In this document: one piece after another, positions 1 to 9,998 of the stretch
Position numbering within the stretch: position 1 is the first letter of the stretch
Layout: each line of letters opens with the position of its first letter
Origin: Saccharopolyspora phatthalungensis
Lineage (GTDB): Bacteria; Actinomycetota; Actinomycetes; Mycobacteriales; Pseudonocardiaceae
Length of the DNA stretch: 64,000 nt
Reading direction: 5' to 3'
Assembly: GCF_014203395.1 (NCBI RefSeq)
Contig: NZ_JACHIW010000001.1
Span: 4,633,501-4,697,500 of the forward strand
The notes under the pieces: model-generated
The model's database searches: none
What the model saw: the letters and a program-made list of their open reading frames with translations, nothing else
What the model was told of the DNA's origin: nothing
Program-made: the position numbers and the translations under genes

Positions 1-684
1 TTCGACGAGGACCTGCGCTTCGGCGAAGACGTCGACCTGATCTGGCGACTGATCGCCCACCGGCACCTGGTGCGCTACGAACCGGCGGCCATCGTCGAGC
101 ATGCGCCCCGCACGCGGTGGACAGCTTTGGTGCGCCAGCGGTTCGACTACGGCAGCTCGGCAGGACCGCTGGCCCAGCGGCACGGAGACGCCGTCGCACC
201 GGTCCGGGCGTCGGTGTGGAGCGTGGTGGCCTGGATCTTGGTCCTCACCGGCCGAACCGGAGCCGGGCTGGCCGTGGTCGGCGGCGCGGCGGCCCTGCTG
301 ACCCGGAAACTCGGCAAGATCGGCATCCCGCCCCAGGAGGCGGTCCGCCTGGCGGTGCACGGCAACGTCGGCGCCGGCCGCGTCTTCGCCGACGCCATCG
401 GACGAGCCTGGGCACCGGTGGCCATCCCGCTGCTACTGCTCAGCCGCCGAGGAAGGGTCGTGCTCGGGCTGGTGGCGCTGAGGCACGTCCTGGACTGGGC
501 CCGCAAACGCCCGCCACTGGACCCGGCCCGCTGGAGCCTGGCACGCATAGTCGACGACCTGGCATACGGCTGCGGCGTCGCGCGCGGCGCCCTGAAGTCC
601 CGGAGCCTCGGCCCGCTGCTGCCCTTCCTGACCGATCGCGGCGGCCGTAGCAGCGTCCAGGTGAACGACAAGGCGGAGCCATGA
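1..684 (+). CDS. mftF: Mycofactocin system glycosyltransferase MftF, C-terminal part
   Basis: The frame is open from base 1, so the start lies outside the window. The visible part begins with FDEDLRFGEDVDLIWRL, the acceptor-side ED motif of family-2 glycosyltransferases, followed by an RFDYGSSAGPLAQRH stretch typical of MftF. Then come hydrophobic segments (around ASVWSVVAWILVLTG and VAIPLLLLSRRG) that would anchor the protein in the membrane. MftF adds beta-1,4-glucose chains to the peptide-derived redox cofactor mycofactocin (family knowledge). The stop overlaps the next start in ATGA, so it is translationally coupled to mftE, the other mycofactocin gene seen here. This looks like ordinary chromosomal sequence next to the tRNA integration site. 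Confidence 0.85.
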   Translation, partial: FDEDLRFGEDVDLIWRLIAHRHLVRYEPAAIVEHAPRTRWTALVRQRFDYGSSAGPLAQRHGDAVAPVRASVWSVVAWILVLTGRTGAGLAVVGGAAALLTRKLGKIGIPPQEAVRLAVHGNVGAGRVFADAIGRAWAPVAIPLLLLSRRGRVVLGLVALRHVLDWARKRPPLDPARWSLARIVDDLAYGCGVARGALKSRSLGPLLPFLTDRGGRSSVQVNDKAEP

Positions 685-1424
685 CGGCCCGCCTGACGGA
701 ACTGACCTGGCCCGAGGTAGCCGAAGCCGCCCCGCACAGCCTCCTCGCGGTCCCGGTCGGCGCCACCGAACAACACGGCCCGCACCTGCCCTACACCGTC
801 GACACCGAGATCGCGGTCGAGCTGTGCGACCGCCTGGCGCAAGGGAGATCCATCCTGGTCGCGCCGCCCGTGACCTACGGCTCCAGCGGAGAGCACGCGG
901 GATTCCCGGGCACCCTGTCGATCGGCCGCGAAGCGGTCGAGCACCTGCTGGTGGAGCTCGTCCGCTCCGCGGACGACTTCGCGGGAGTGGTGCTGGTGTC
1001 AGCCCACGGAGGCAATGCCGAACCGGTCCGCCGAGCCGTCCAGACCCTGAGAACGGAAGGCCGCCGGACGCTAGCCTGGGCACCGACCGGCCGACCCGAC
1101 GACACCCACGCGGGCCGCACCGAAACCTCGGTAATGCTGGCACTGCGCCCAGCAGCAGTGCGCCTAGACCAAGCCGAGCCAGGCAACACCACGCCACTCA
1201 CGAACCTGATCAACGTCCTGCGCGCCAACGGAGTGCGCGCGGCCAGCCCCAACGGAGTCCTAGGTGACCCCCGAGGCGCAACACCCGAGGAGGGTGCGCG
1301 GCTCCTCACCACCTGGACAACGGCCCTCACAGCGGCGGTGAACACCTGGGCCTGGCCGGATGACCAGGGCCAACGCGAAGGGGAGGGCCCCGAAGATCGT
1401 CCCCCCGGAGGTGCGGTAAGCTAA
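681..1424 (+). CDS. mftE: Mycofactocin precursor peptide peptidase MftE (creatininase family)
   Basis: 247 residues, the usual length for the creatininase family. Metal-binding signatures are visible: GATEQHGPHLP near residue 28, the Asp of the following TVDTE, and SAHGGN near residue 110, with a conserved Glu in GRTETSVML. MftE cuts the C-terminal Val-Tyr-derived dipeptide product from the modified MftA precursor during mycofactocin maturation (family knowledge). The start ATG overlaps the mftF stop (ATGA), supporting both the start and an operon. The last 20 residues are Gly/Glu/Pro-rich and probably disordered. Ordinary creatininase-family amidohydrolases are the alternative, but the MftF neighbour makes MftE much more likely. 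Confidence 0.85.
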   Translation: MTARLTELTWPEVAEAAPHSLLAVPVGATEQHGPHLPYTVDTEIAVELCDRLAQGRSILVAPPVTYGSSGEHAGFPGTLSIGREAVEHLLVELVRSADDFAGVVLVSAHGGNAEPVRRAVQTLRTEGRRTLAWAPTGRPDDTHAGRTETSVMLALRPAAVRLDQAEPGNTTPLTNLINVLRANGVRAASPNGVLGDPRGATPEEGARLLTTWTTALTAAVNTWAWPDDQGQREGEGPEDRPPGGAVS

Positions 1425-1447
1425 CGCCACACCCCAAGAGGTGAGGC

Positions 1448-1521
<74 letters not shown>

Positions 1522-1531
1522 CGGTCCGAGC

Positions 1532-1579
1532 AGCCCGCTGGCCTAGCGCGTAAGCGCAGGTCAGCGGGCTCTTTCGTGT
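1532..1579 (+). terminator. Rho-independent terminator after tRNA-Pro
   Basis: Long stem: AGCCCGCTG at 1532-1540 pairs with CAGCGGGCT at 1562-1570, with inner pairs CCT/AGG and CGC/GCG around a GTAA loop. It is followed by CTTTCGTGT. It lies 10 bases after the tRNA and fits a tRNA terminator. Confidence 0.75.
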
Positions 1580-1831
1580 CTGTGTGTGGATCTTGTAGTG
1601 ATCGGCGGCGGCGTGCGGTGTCGTAATTTTCGCGGGTTTTGGGAGGATCTTGGGAGGATCGGTTTTGGGGGATTGAAGTGGGGTCGCGTTGTGGGAGGGG
1701 ATCTTGTTCACCCGTCTGGATGGTCTTGAACGTTGGGTTCATAGTGGTCGGGTTCGGGGTGTCTTGGCCTGTGTGGCGGAGAGCGGGAAGCACCGCCTGG
1801 GCGGGCGGTGCTTCGTGGTTGGGGTGGTCGG

Positions 1832-3070
1832 TCAGTGTGCTGGTTTAGTGGTGGGTTGCTGGCTGCTGGGTGGGATTGTGTTTGCCGGGGCTGTGGTGGG
1901 GTGCCAAGCCGTCGGGATGTGGTTGACGGTGGTGTCGGTTAGGGCGGTGTTCCATCGTTGTTGGAGGGCGGACAGGAGGCGGTCGTGGACAGCGGGGCCG
2001 ATGTGGGAGTAGACCTCGCGGATCTCGTCGTCGAGGGTGTGGCCGAGTCGGCGTGCCTGGGCGATTTCGGGGATGTTGTCTTCGATCAGCCAGGTTTTGT
2101 GGCTGTGGCGTAGTTCGTGGAAGGTCAGGCCGGGTTTGATGGCTCGTGCCCGGATTGGTGGGTTTGTGCGTGGTTGGTTGCCGTCTGCGGCTGGTCGCAT
2201 GGCGCGGCGGCTGAAGTTTGAGCGGCGTGGGTGCTGGTGTTCGGTGGTGACGAAGACGTGGGGGTGGTCGTGGCTGTCGAGGTGGTGGCGCAGGAGGGTG
2301 ATGAGGAATGGGGGCAGGGTGATGGTGCGGGCGGATTCGGGTGTTTTGGGTGGGCCGAGGCTGAAGTGTCCGTTGATTTCGTGGAGTGCTCCGATGTCGG
2401 GATTGATGATGATGTGGCCGTCGTCGAGGTGGGTGTTGTGGCGTTGTAGTCCGCCGAGTTCGCCCCAGCGGGCGCCGGTCCAGGCGGCGGTGATGATGAG
2501 GGCGGCGGCCCAGTTACCGACGAGCGCTGCGGCTTGGTCGGCGATCTGGAGTACTTGGAGTGGGGTGGCCCAGAGTCGTTCGGTGCGTTTGGTGCGTTGG
2601 CGTTTTCCGCGTCGGCGGGTGCGTACGGGGTTGGCGGTGATGAGTTTGTCGTCGGCGGCGTCGGCCAGCATCATCGAGAGCACTTTGGTCATGGTGGTGA
2701 CTGTGGCTTCGGCGTAGCCGGTGGCGCGGACTTTCTTGCTCCAGGCGGCGACGGCCGTGCCGGTGATGTCGGACAGGGCGGTCGTTCCCCAGCGGGGCAG
2801 GATGTGGTTGGTGAGCAGGCTGCGGTATTGGGTTTCGGTGTTCTTCGCGACATCAAGGGCGTCGAGCCAGCTGGTGCTCCACTCGGTGAGTGTGATCTTG
2901 CCGGCGCAGGGGTCGATCCAGGTGCCTTTGCGTTGTTCGGATTCGAGGTTGTCAGCGTAGGCTGTTGCTGCGGTTTTGCTGGAGAATCCGGGGATGGATC
3001 CGAGTGACCCGTCGTCTTTTTCGTAGCGTACCCGCCATGAATTTTTTCCTCGCCGTTCTGCCCATGCCAT
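1832..3070 (-). CDS. Site-specific tyrosine integrase of the tRNA-Pro integrative element
   Basis: 412 residues. The open frame extends further upstream, but the ATG at 3070 (MAWAERRGKNSWRVRYEKDD) is chosen because a GGAGG site lies just upstream and the protein then begins with the Arm-type DNA-binding segment normal for phage integrases. A core-binding SAM-like region follows (WSTSWLDALDVAKNTETQYR). Catalytic residues are visible in the C-terminal half: Arg in WTGARWGEL, the HxxR box HELRHSHKTWL, and LGHTLDDEIREVY with the Tyr nucleophile. It should catalyse integration and, with an excisionase, excision at the adjacent tRNA-Pro. It is convergent with the tRNA. The Thr/Pro-rich tail after the Tyr is variable in this family. 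Confidence 0.9.
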   Translation of the reverse strand: MAWAERRGKNSWRVRYEKDDGSLGSIPGFSSKTAATAYADNLESEQRKGTWIDPCAGKITLTEWSTSWLDALDVAKNTETQYRSLLTNHILPRWGTTALSDITGTAVAAWSKKVRATGYAEATVTTMTKVLSMMLADAADDKLITANPVRTRRRGKRQRTKRTERLWATPLQVLQIADQAAALVGNWAAALIITAAWTGARWGELGGLQRHNTHLDDGHIIINPDIGALHEINGHFSLGPPKTPESARTITLPPFLITLLRHHLDSHDHPHVFVTTEHQHPRRSNFSRRAMRPAADGNQPRTNPPIRARAIKPGLTFHELRHSHKTWLIEDNIPEIAQARRLGHTLDDEIREVYSHIGPAVHDRLLSALQQRWNTALTDTTVNHIPTAWHPTTAPANTIPPSSQQPTTKPAH

Positions 3071-3183
3071 GTTGGCCTCCGTTTTGTGTGTGCCGGATTG
3101 GTTTGACGGACAGACGGACGCTCGTGGCGGCGAGAAAAGCAAGCGGGATACGTCAGGTGGTCGTGTGAGCAGTCGCGGTGGGT

Positions 3184-3615
3184 CTATTTCGGTGTTCGTG
3201 GGCGTCCGGGTCTTTTTCGGGCTGGGCGTGTGCCGGAGTCGGCGATCTCGTGAAGGTTTGTTGCTGAGAAGCGGAGGTGGCGGCCGATGAGGGTGCAGGG
3301 TATTGAGCGTGTTCCGGCTTTTCGGCGTAGCCAGGATTCTTTGATAGAGAGTATTTCGGCCGCTTCGGCCGGTGTGTAGAGCGGAACGAGTTGTCCATGT
3401 GGGTCGCTGGTATCGGGTGTTGTGGTCTCGTTGCGTTCGGCTGTTGCCCTGCGGTTGCCTGTGTTTCGTGGCGCTGGAGTGCGTTGCGAGTTGGCGGTGC
3501 CGTGCTGAGGCCGAGATTCCACGCCTGGCTTTGTGGTATCCGTGACTGATACCGGCGTGGACTGTCTCGATTGTGGGGGCATGCGGTGCGTCGTGCGGGT
3601 ATTGCGGGTGCTCAT
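3184..3615 (-). CDS. Excisionase-like MerR-type helix-turn-helix protein
   Basis: 143 residues. The first ~75 are low-complexity Thr/Arg/Pro sequence. Residues ~76-125 (LVPLYTPAEAAEILSIKESWLRRKAGTR, then CTLIGRHLRFSATNLHEI) form the winged HTH seen in excisionase/AlpA-type proteins: a TPAEAAEIL first helix, a WLRR recognition helix and a GRHLRF wing. Its ATG overlaps the stop of the upstream methylase gene (ATGA), so it is the last gene of a leftward operon that feeds toward the integrase. In pSAM2-type elements this position is Xis, which directs excision. The long N-terminal tail is unusual; an internal start is possible but no better ribosome site is evident. Confidence 0.75.
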   Translation of the reverse strand: MSTRNTRTTHRMPPQSRQSTPVSVTDTTKPGVESRPQHGTANSQRTPAPRNTGNRRATAERNETTTPDTSDPHGQLVPLYTPAEAAEILSIKESWLRRKAGTRSIPCTLIGRHLRFSATNLHEIADSGTRPARKRPGRPRTPK

Positions 3616-4728
3616 GCGGCCCGGCCCAGCTGAGGGCCGGTCGCGGCTGCTCCGGCCAGCTCACTGGCTTGAGTGTCCACAGAGAACAGGGGGCGGGCCG
3701 TTGCTGTCGGGTGCTGTGAAGGCCCGCGGGGGTGGAAGGATCTCACGGGGGTTTCGGTCCGCTGGAACACGAGCAGGTCTTCGTGGGCGATGAGGTGCAG
3801 GGGGAGTCCGGCGCGGCGTTGTTTGCCGATGAAGTCGCGTTGGAAGAAGCTGCCGCGGGCGACGAGATCGTCTTGGGCGATGCGGGCGAGCAGGGCGACG
3901 CAGCGTTCGGTGGGTGTCAGGTCGGCGGCGCGGCCGCAGGCGGTGATCTGGGCTGGTAGGTCGATGAGTTCGGCGTGTTCGCGCCAGGGGCGCAGGGTGA
4001 TCACGACGTGTCCGCCGGGGCGCAGGAATGCTGCGGTGTGGGTGAGGATTTTGGTGAAGCCGGTGAGGAGTCGGTGGTGGCCGATGTTGGCGAGGTTGCC
4101 GCGGTCGAGGGTGTTGCCGTAGAGGTGGTGGTACTTGTGCACCCCGCCGCCGGGGGTGACGGTGACCTGCCCGTGGGTGGAGGGCCCATACGGTGGGCTG
4201 GTGACCACCAGCGCGACTTGACCGGCCAGATCGGGCGGCAGCAGCGTGGCCAGTTGCCGGGCGTCGCCGTGGATCGCACGCGCGTCGGGATCAACGCCGG
4301 CGCGGCGGGCCAGGTCGAGGTTGGCTTGGGTGACGTCTACCCAGTGCGGCTCGTATTCCACACCGATCGCGCGGCGACCCTGGTGGAGGGCTTCGATGAG
4401 GGTGGTGCCGATACCGCACATCGGGTCGAGCACGAGATCGCCGGGCTGCGTGTAGTGGGTGATGGCCTGCGCGGCGACAGCGGGGAGCATCTTGGCGGGA
4501 TGGGCGGTGGACTCGCGGGTGTAGCGGCCCTTGCGTTGGGCGGCGGGGGCGCGCTGCGCGGTCCCATACGGACACTGCCGGGGCAGGTGTGGGTGGCTCG
4601 GTCTGCTTGATGAGGGCGCGGGGGATCGGCACGGTCGGGGTGTCCTCGGTGTGGGGTTCGGGCACGTGTGCGCCTTTCTCGGTGTGGGGGCCGGGATCGG
4701 TGGGGCGGCGGTTGGGACGGTGGGTCAT
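3612..4728 (-). CDS. DNA methyltransferase (beta-class N4/N6 type), apparently frameshifted near 4565
   Basis: Two frames together give one protein. The 3612-4490 frame carries motif I (DLVLDPMCGIGTT), an acidic SAM site (GVEYEPHW), the catalytic TSPPYG box and a C-terminal HEDLLVF segment. Upstream of its first ATG the same frame still reads the conserved AQRKGRYTRESTAHPAKM segment but has no start codon. The natural N-terminus (VPEPHTEDTPTVPIPRALI ... SVW) lies in the other frame, opening at the ATG at 4728, which overlaps the stop of the preceding gene (ATGA). The frames meet around GTATGGGACCGCG near 4565. Either a real one-base indel, a sequencing error or an unrecognised recoding site explains this. 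Such solitary methylases are common in actinomycete integrative elements; the target base cannot be told here. Confidence 0.75.
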
Positions 4729-5735
4729 CGGCTGGCTCTGGTGCCGGGCACGGGGACGGCTGGCGGGGGCGGCGGGGCTTGGTGCTGGTGTGGTTGGGCG
4801 AAGACGAGCAGGTCGGCGTGGATGCGCCGGTGCGGCGCGGGCCGGTTGTGGTCCTTGGTGGGGGGATGCGGACGGCCGGTGGTGCCGGTGGTTTCGGGGC
4901 CGATTACGACGTGGCCGTCGCGGAGGGGGGTGAGCAGGACGACGATGTGCTGGAGGTAGAGCAGGTCGGCGTTCTGGCAGGCGGCCACCACGGGCCCGGT
5001 CGGGTCGACCAACTGTCCTCGGGAGTTGTCGCTGTGGGTGAGCACGGTGAGGATGCCGCCGGTGCGCAGCAGCCGGGCCGCGGTGCGGGCGAGGTGATCA
5101 GTGTTGGCCTGGCCGCTGTGGTGCGGGCGCAGGTCGGCGATGACCGCATCCGCTCTCGCCGCCTGATCAGCGAGGTGTTCGAGCAGGGCGTTAGAGCGTT
5201 CTGCGGTCTGGGCGCCGTCGGGGCCTTGCGGCTCGTCGAGGAGATCGGCCCGGTAGGGCGGGAAGGCTGGTGGGTGCGTGCCAGGGGTGGGGCTGAGGTG
5301 GACGGTCTGGGCGGTGCGGTCCAGGGCCTGGATGGCGGTCAGCGCCGCCTCCACCTCGCTGTCGCTCTCGTCGTGCCAGGAGTTTTCGGGGGCGGGCTTG
5401 CCGGGGATCGCCGCGGTGCCAGGGCCGGTCAATAGCACGACGCGACCGCCGAGGCGGGTGAAGGAGGTGACGATCTTGTCCACGATGGGGGTCGGCCACA
5501 CGGTCTCGGGATCGATGGGCCGGGGCCCGCTGGTCCACACCGATGCTGGAATCGGTGCGGCGGCCCGCGATCGCGGCGTGGTCGGGGTGCGGCGGGGGCT
5601 GGGCCGGGTCGCCGACGGCAACGCGGCGCCGTCTCGGGGGGCTTCGCGTCGGCCGTGCCGGGGTGGGCGAGCGGGGCCGGTCGATTCGGATCGGTCTTGC
5701 TGAGCGGGGGGTTGGGAATCGTTGGCTGAGTTCAT
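4725..5735 (-). CDS. Methylase-like partner protein, probably catalytically inactive paralogue of the next gene
   Basis: 336 residues from ATG 5735, chosen for a GGAG site upstream; the frame is open further but is poor coding sequence. The first ~60 residues are Pro/Arg/Thr-rich. The rest follows the neighbouring DNA methylase segment by segment: IVDKIVTSFTRLGGRVVLL matches the AVAAQAITHYTQPGDLVLD stretch; ADLRPHHSG sits where TSPPYG should be; PVVAACQNADLLYLQHIVV matches PAQITACGRAADLTPTERC; HADLLVF matches HEDLLVF. The DPMCG and SPPY catalytic boxes are absent. I infer a dead methylase fold that may pair with the active one. The start of the active gene overlaps its stop (ATGA), so both are co-translated. 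Confidence 0.6.
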   Translation of the reverse strand: MNSANDSQPPAQQDRSESTGPARPPRHGRREAPRDGAALPSATRPSPRRTPTTPRSRAAAPIPASVWTSGPRPIDPETVWPTPIVDKIVTSFTRLGGRVVLLTGPGTAAIPGKPAPENSWHDESDSEVEAALTAIQALDRTAQTVHLSPTPGTHPPAFPPYRADLLDEPQGPDGAQTAERSNALLEHLADQAARADAVIADLRPHHSGQANTDHLARTAARLLRTGGILTVLTHSDNSRGQLVDPTGPVVAACQNADLLYLQHIVVLLTPLRDGHVVIGPETTGTTGRPHPPTKDHNRPAPHRRIHADLLVFAQPHQHQAPPPPPAVPVPGTRASR

Positions 5736-6294
5736 GGATGTCTCCGCGGTGGTGTTGCGCGTGGCGGGCTGGTGACATCCCTGAACTCCGAAATAAAGGC
5801 CCACGGGGGACAACCGGCATCGAATTTTCTCGCCGACGTGGCCCGGCCGCAGCCGAGGCGGTTGTCGTACTCGGAATTCGGGAGAGAAAAATGCGCGCAC
5901 GCGCGCGTGAAGCACGCACGCAGCCATCCGCACCGACCGTGCGGAAGATCGGTCGGAAATTTTTCCCAGCCGTTCGCAGGCCGGATCGCGAAAGTCGGGT
6001 ATCGCGGTGGGATCACTCGGTCACGGCTGCTACCGCACTACTACGGCACTACTATCGTGTCCGCATAGTCCCAGCTCATCGGCTACTACGGTCGATCACA
6101 ACGTGATCACGACACACGCGGCGACGATCCACTCCACCACGAGTAGTCGATCAAAGAAACTGAGAAAATGATCATTTTAAGATCAACGGTAGTAGTCTGG
6201 CAGTAGATCGGTAGTGGTTTTGTAGCGGTATGGTAGTACCTCTCGTGGCTTGATTGCGGCGTTGTTGTTCCGGCTCGCCGCAAGGAGTCATTTA
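5736..6294. promoter_or_regulatory. Intergenic control region with 11-bp phased GTAG/CTAC repeats
   Basis: 559 bases with no convincing gene, notably more AT-rich than its surroundings. CTAC occurs at 6030, 6041 and 6052 (11-bp steps) and again at 6083/6086. On the other side GTAG occurs at 6192, 6203, 6211, 6222 and 6233 (mostly 11-bp steps). Between them is a GATCAC-AAC-GTGATC dyad near 6099-6113. It separates the leftward methylase/Xis/Int operon from the rightward element gene at 6295, so it should hold divergent promoters and binding sites for an element regulator. The protein that binds is unknown. Confidence 0.5.
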
Positions 6295-6842
6295 ATGGCC
6301 ACGAAGAATCAATTCCGCCACACGCGCAGGGGTCGGGACTCGGAGGATTGCGAACGCGATGGGATGCCGTTGGATTCCGCGCGTGCGGCTTTCGAGTGGC
6401 TGGTGACGGGGCCGCATCCGGTTTGCCTGGACGGCCGGTTGTTTCCTGGTTTGCCGGCTCGTCGGGTGCCGTTGAATGAGGTCCGGGACCGGTTGCTGCG
6501 GCGCCGCTGCCCGCAGGGGGTGCGGGATGCGGTGTGGGCGCATCTGGTGCTGCGCTCTCGCACCGAGGGCGCGACGTGGACGGTCGGTTGTGTGGGGGTG
6601 GCGCTGCCGGCGTTGACCCGGATCGCGGCGATGCTGTCGGCCCGGTTCGCCGGGGAGGTCACCGACATTCACGCCGCGGTGCTGGCCGGGTTTCTCGCCG
6701 AGCTCGCCCGGGTCGATCTGACCAAGCCGCGGATCATGCTGCGGTTGCGGTGGGCGGCCTACCGTGCCGGGCATACCGTGGTGCGGGAAGCCTTGGATGC
6801 CCCGGTCCCCTCCGGCTACGCCTTTCGCTCCAGCCCTGCGCG
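6295..6842 (+). pseudogene. Integrative-element conserved protein, 3' end removed by an IS
   Basis: Coding from ATG 6295 (preceded by AAGGAG about 10 bases upstream) reads about 180 residues, with the segment WLVTGPHPVCLDGRLFPGLP and RLRWAAYRAGHTVVREALDA resembling a conserved hypothetical protein of actinomycete integrative elements. The frame runs into the terminal inverted repeat of an IS at about 6843 and ends at an unrelated stop at 7017. I do not know its function; no catalytic motif is visible. It is first in the rightward operon of the element, the place where replication or transfer-control genes usually sit. The downstream element genes are missing from this window. Confidence 0.6.
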
Positions 6843-9281
<2,439 letters not shown>

Positions 9282-9998
9282 TCAAAATTCGCGACCCGTT
9301 GACATCTCGAGAACTGCCCCAAGCGTCTTCCACAGCAGAGGCCAGTTCTCGGTGAAGTACATATGAGGTCCCGGTACGTCTACGGCGCTGGCTCCTGCCA
9401 TGGTGAACCGCTCCCATTGAGCTGCGTCGTCATGCCCCACCAGGGTGTCCTCGGTGCCGCACAGCACGGTCACCGGGAGCGGCAGAGCAGGGCCGGGAGC
9501 GGGGACGTACCTGTCCTGGATCTCCAAATCGGTCCGCAGAGCGGGCAGCAGCAACTCACGCAACTCCGGATCGTGCCAAGCGCCGTGGTCGTAACCGACC
9601 AGGTCGCGCAGCCTGGCAACAAAGGCCTCGTCGTCCAGACGGGCACCGTTCATCCGCGGTCTCGGTAGCCCCGGTGCAGCGGCACCGCTGACGACGAGGT
9701 GGACGGGCGGCGGACCTCCCTCTGCGACAAGCAGCCGAACGGTCTCGTAGCCGAGCAGTGCGCCGAAGCTGTGGCCGAAGACGGCGTACGGCCCGCCGCC
9801 CGCCGCCTCGCGGATCTGGTCGGCGCAGACGCGGGCCGCGTCCACCATCGAGGTGCATGGATCCTCGACGAACCACTCATCCCTGCCCGGGAGTTGGACC
9901 GGAACGACCTCGAACGGCAGGCCGGCGTCACCTTGCCAGGGCCGGAACAGGGCGGCTCCCGCTCCGGCATAGGGCAGGCACATCAGGGACAGCGGCAT
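9282..9998 (-). CDS. Type II thioesterase of the NRPS operon
   Basis: 238 residues, normal for stand-alone type II thioesterases. ATG 9998 is preceded by GGAGGAG. The alpha/beta-hydrolase signature is clear: MCLPYAGAGAALF at the N-terminus (oxyanion region), the nucleophile elbow GHSFGALLGYE near residue 75, Asp in LCGTEDTLV and His in PGPHMYF. Such enzymes remove mis-primed or stalled acyl groups from carrier domains (family knowledge). It overlaps the 3' end of the upstream NRPS gene by 71 bases and is the last gene of the leftward operon. There is no thioesterase domain on the NRPS proteins seen here, so this enzyme might also release product. Confidence 0.9.
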   Translation of the reverse strand: MPLSLMCLPYAGAGAALFRPWQGDAGLPFEVVPVQLPGRDEWFVEDPCTSMVDAARVCADQIREAAGGGPYAVFGHSFGALLGYETVRLLVAEGGPPPVHLVVSGAAAPGLPRPRMNGARLDDEAFVARLRDLVGYDHGAWHDPELRELLLPALRTDLEIQDRYVPAPGPALPLPVTVLCGTEDTLVGHDDAAQWERFTMAGASAVDVPGPHMYFTENWPLLWKTLGAVLEMSTGREF

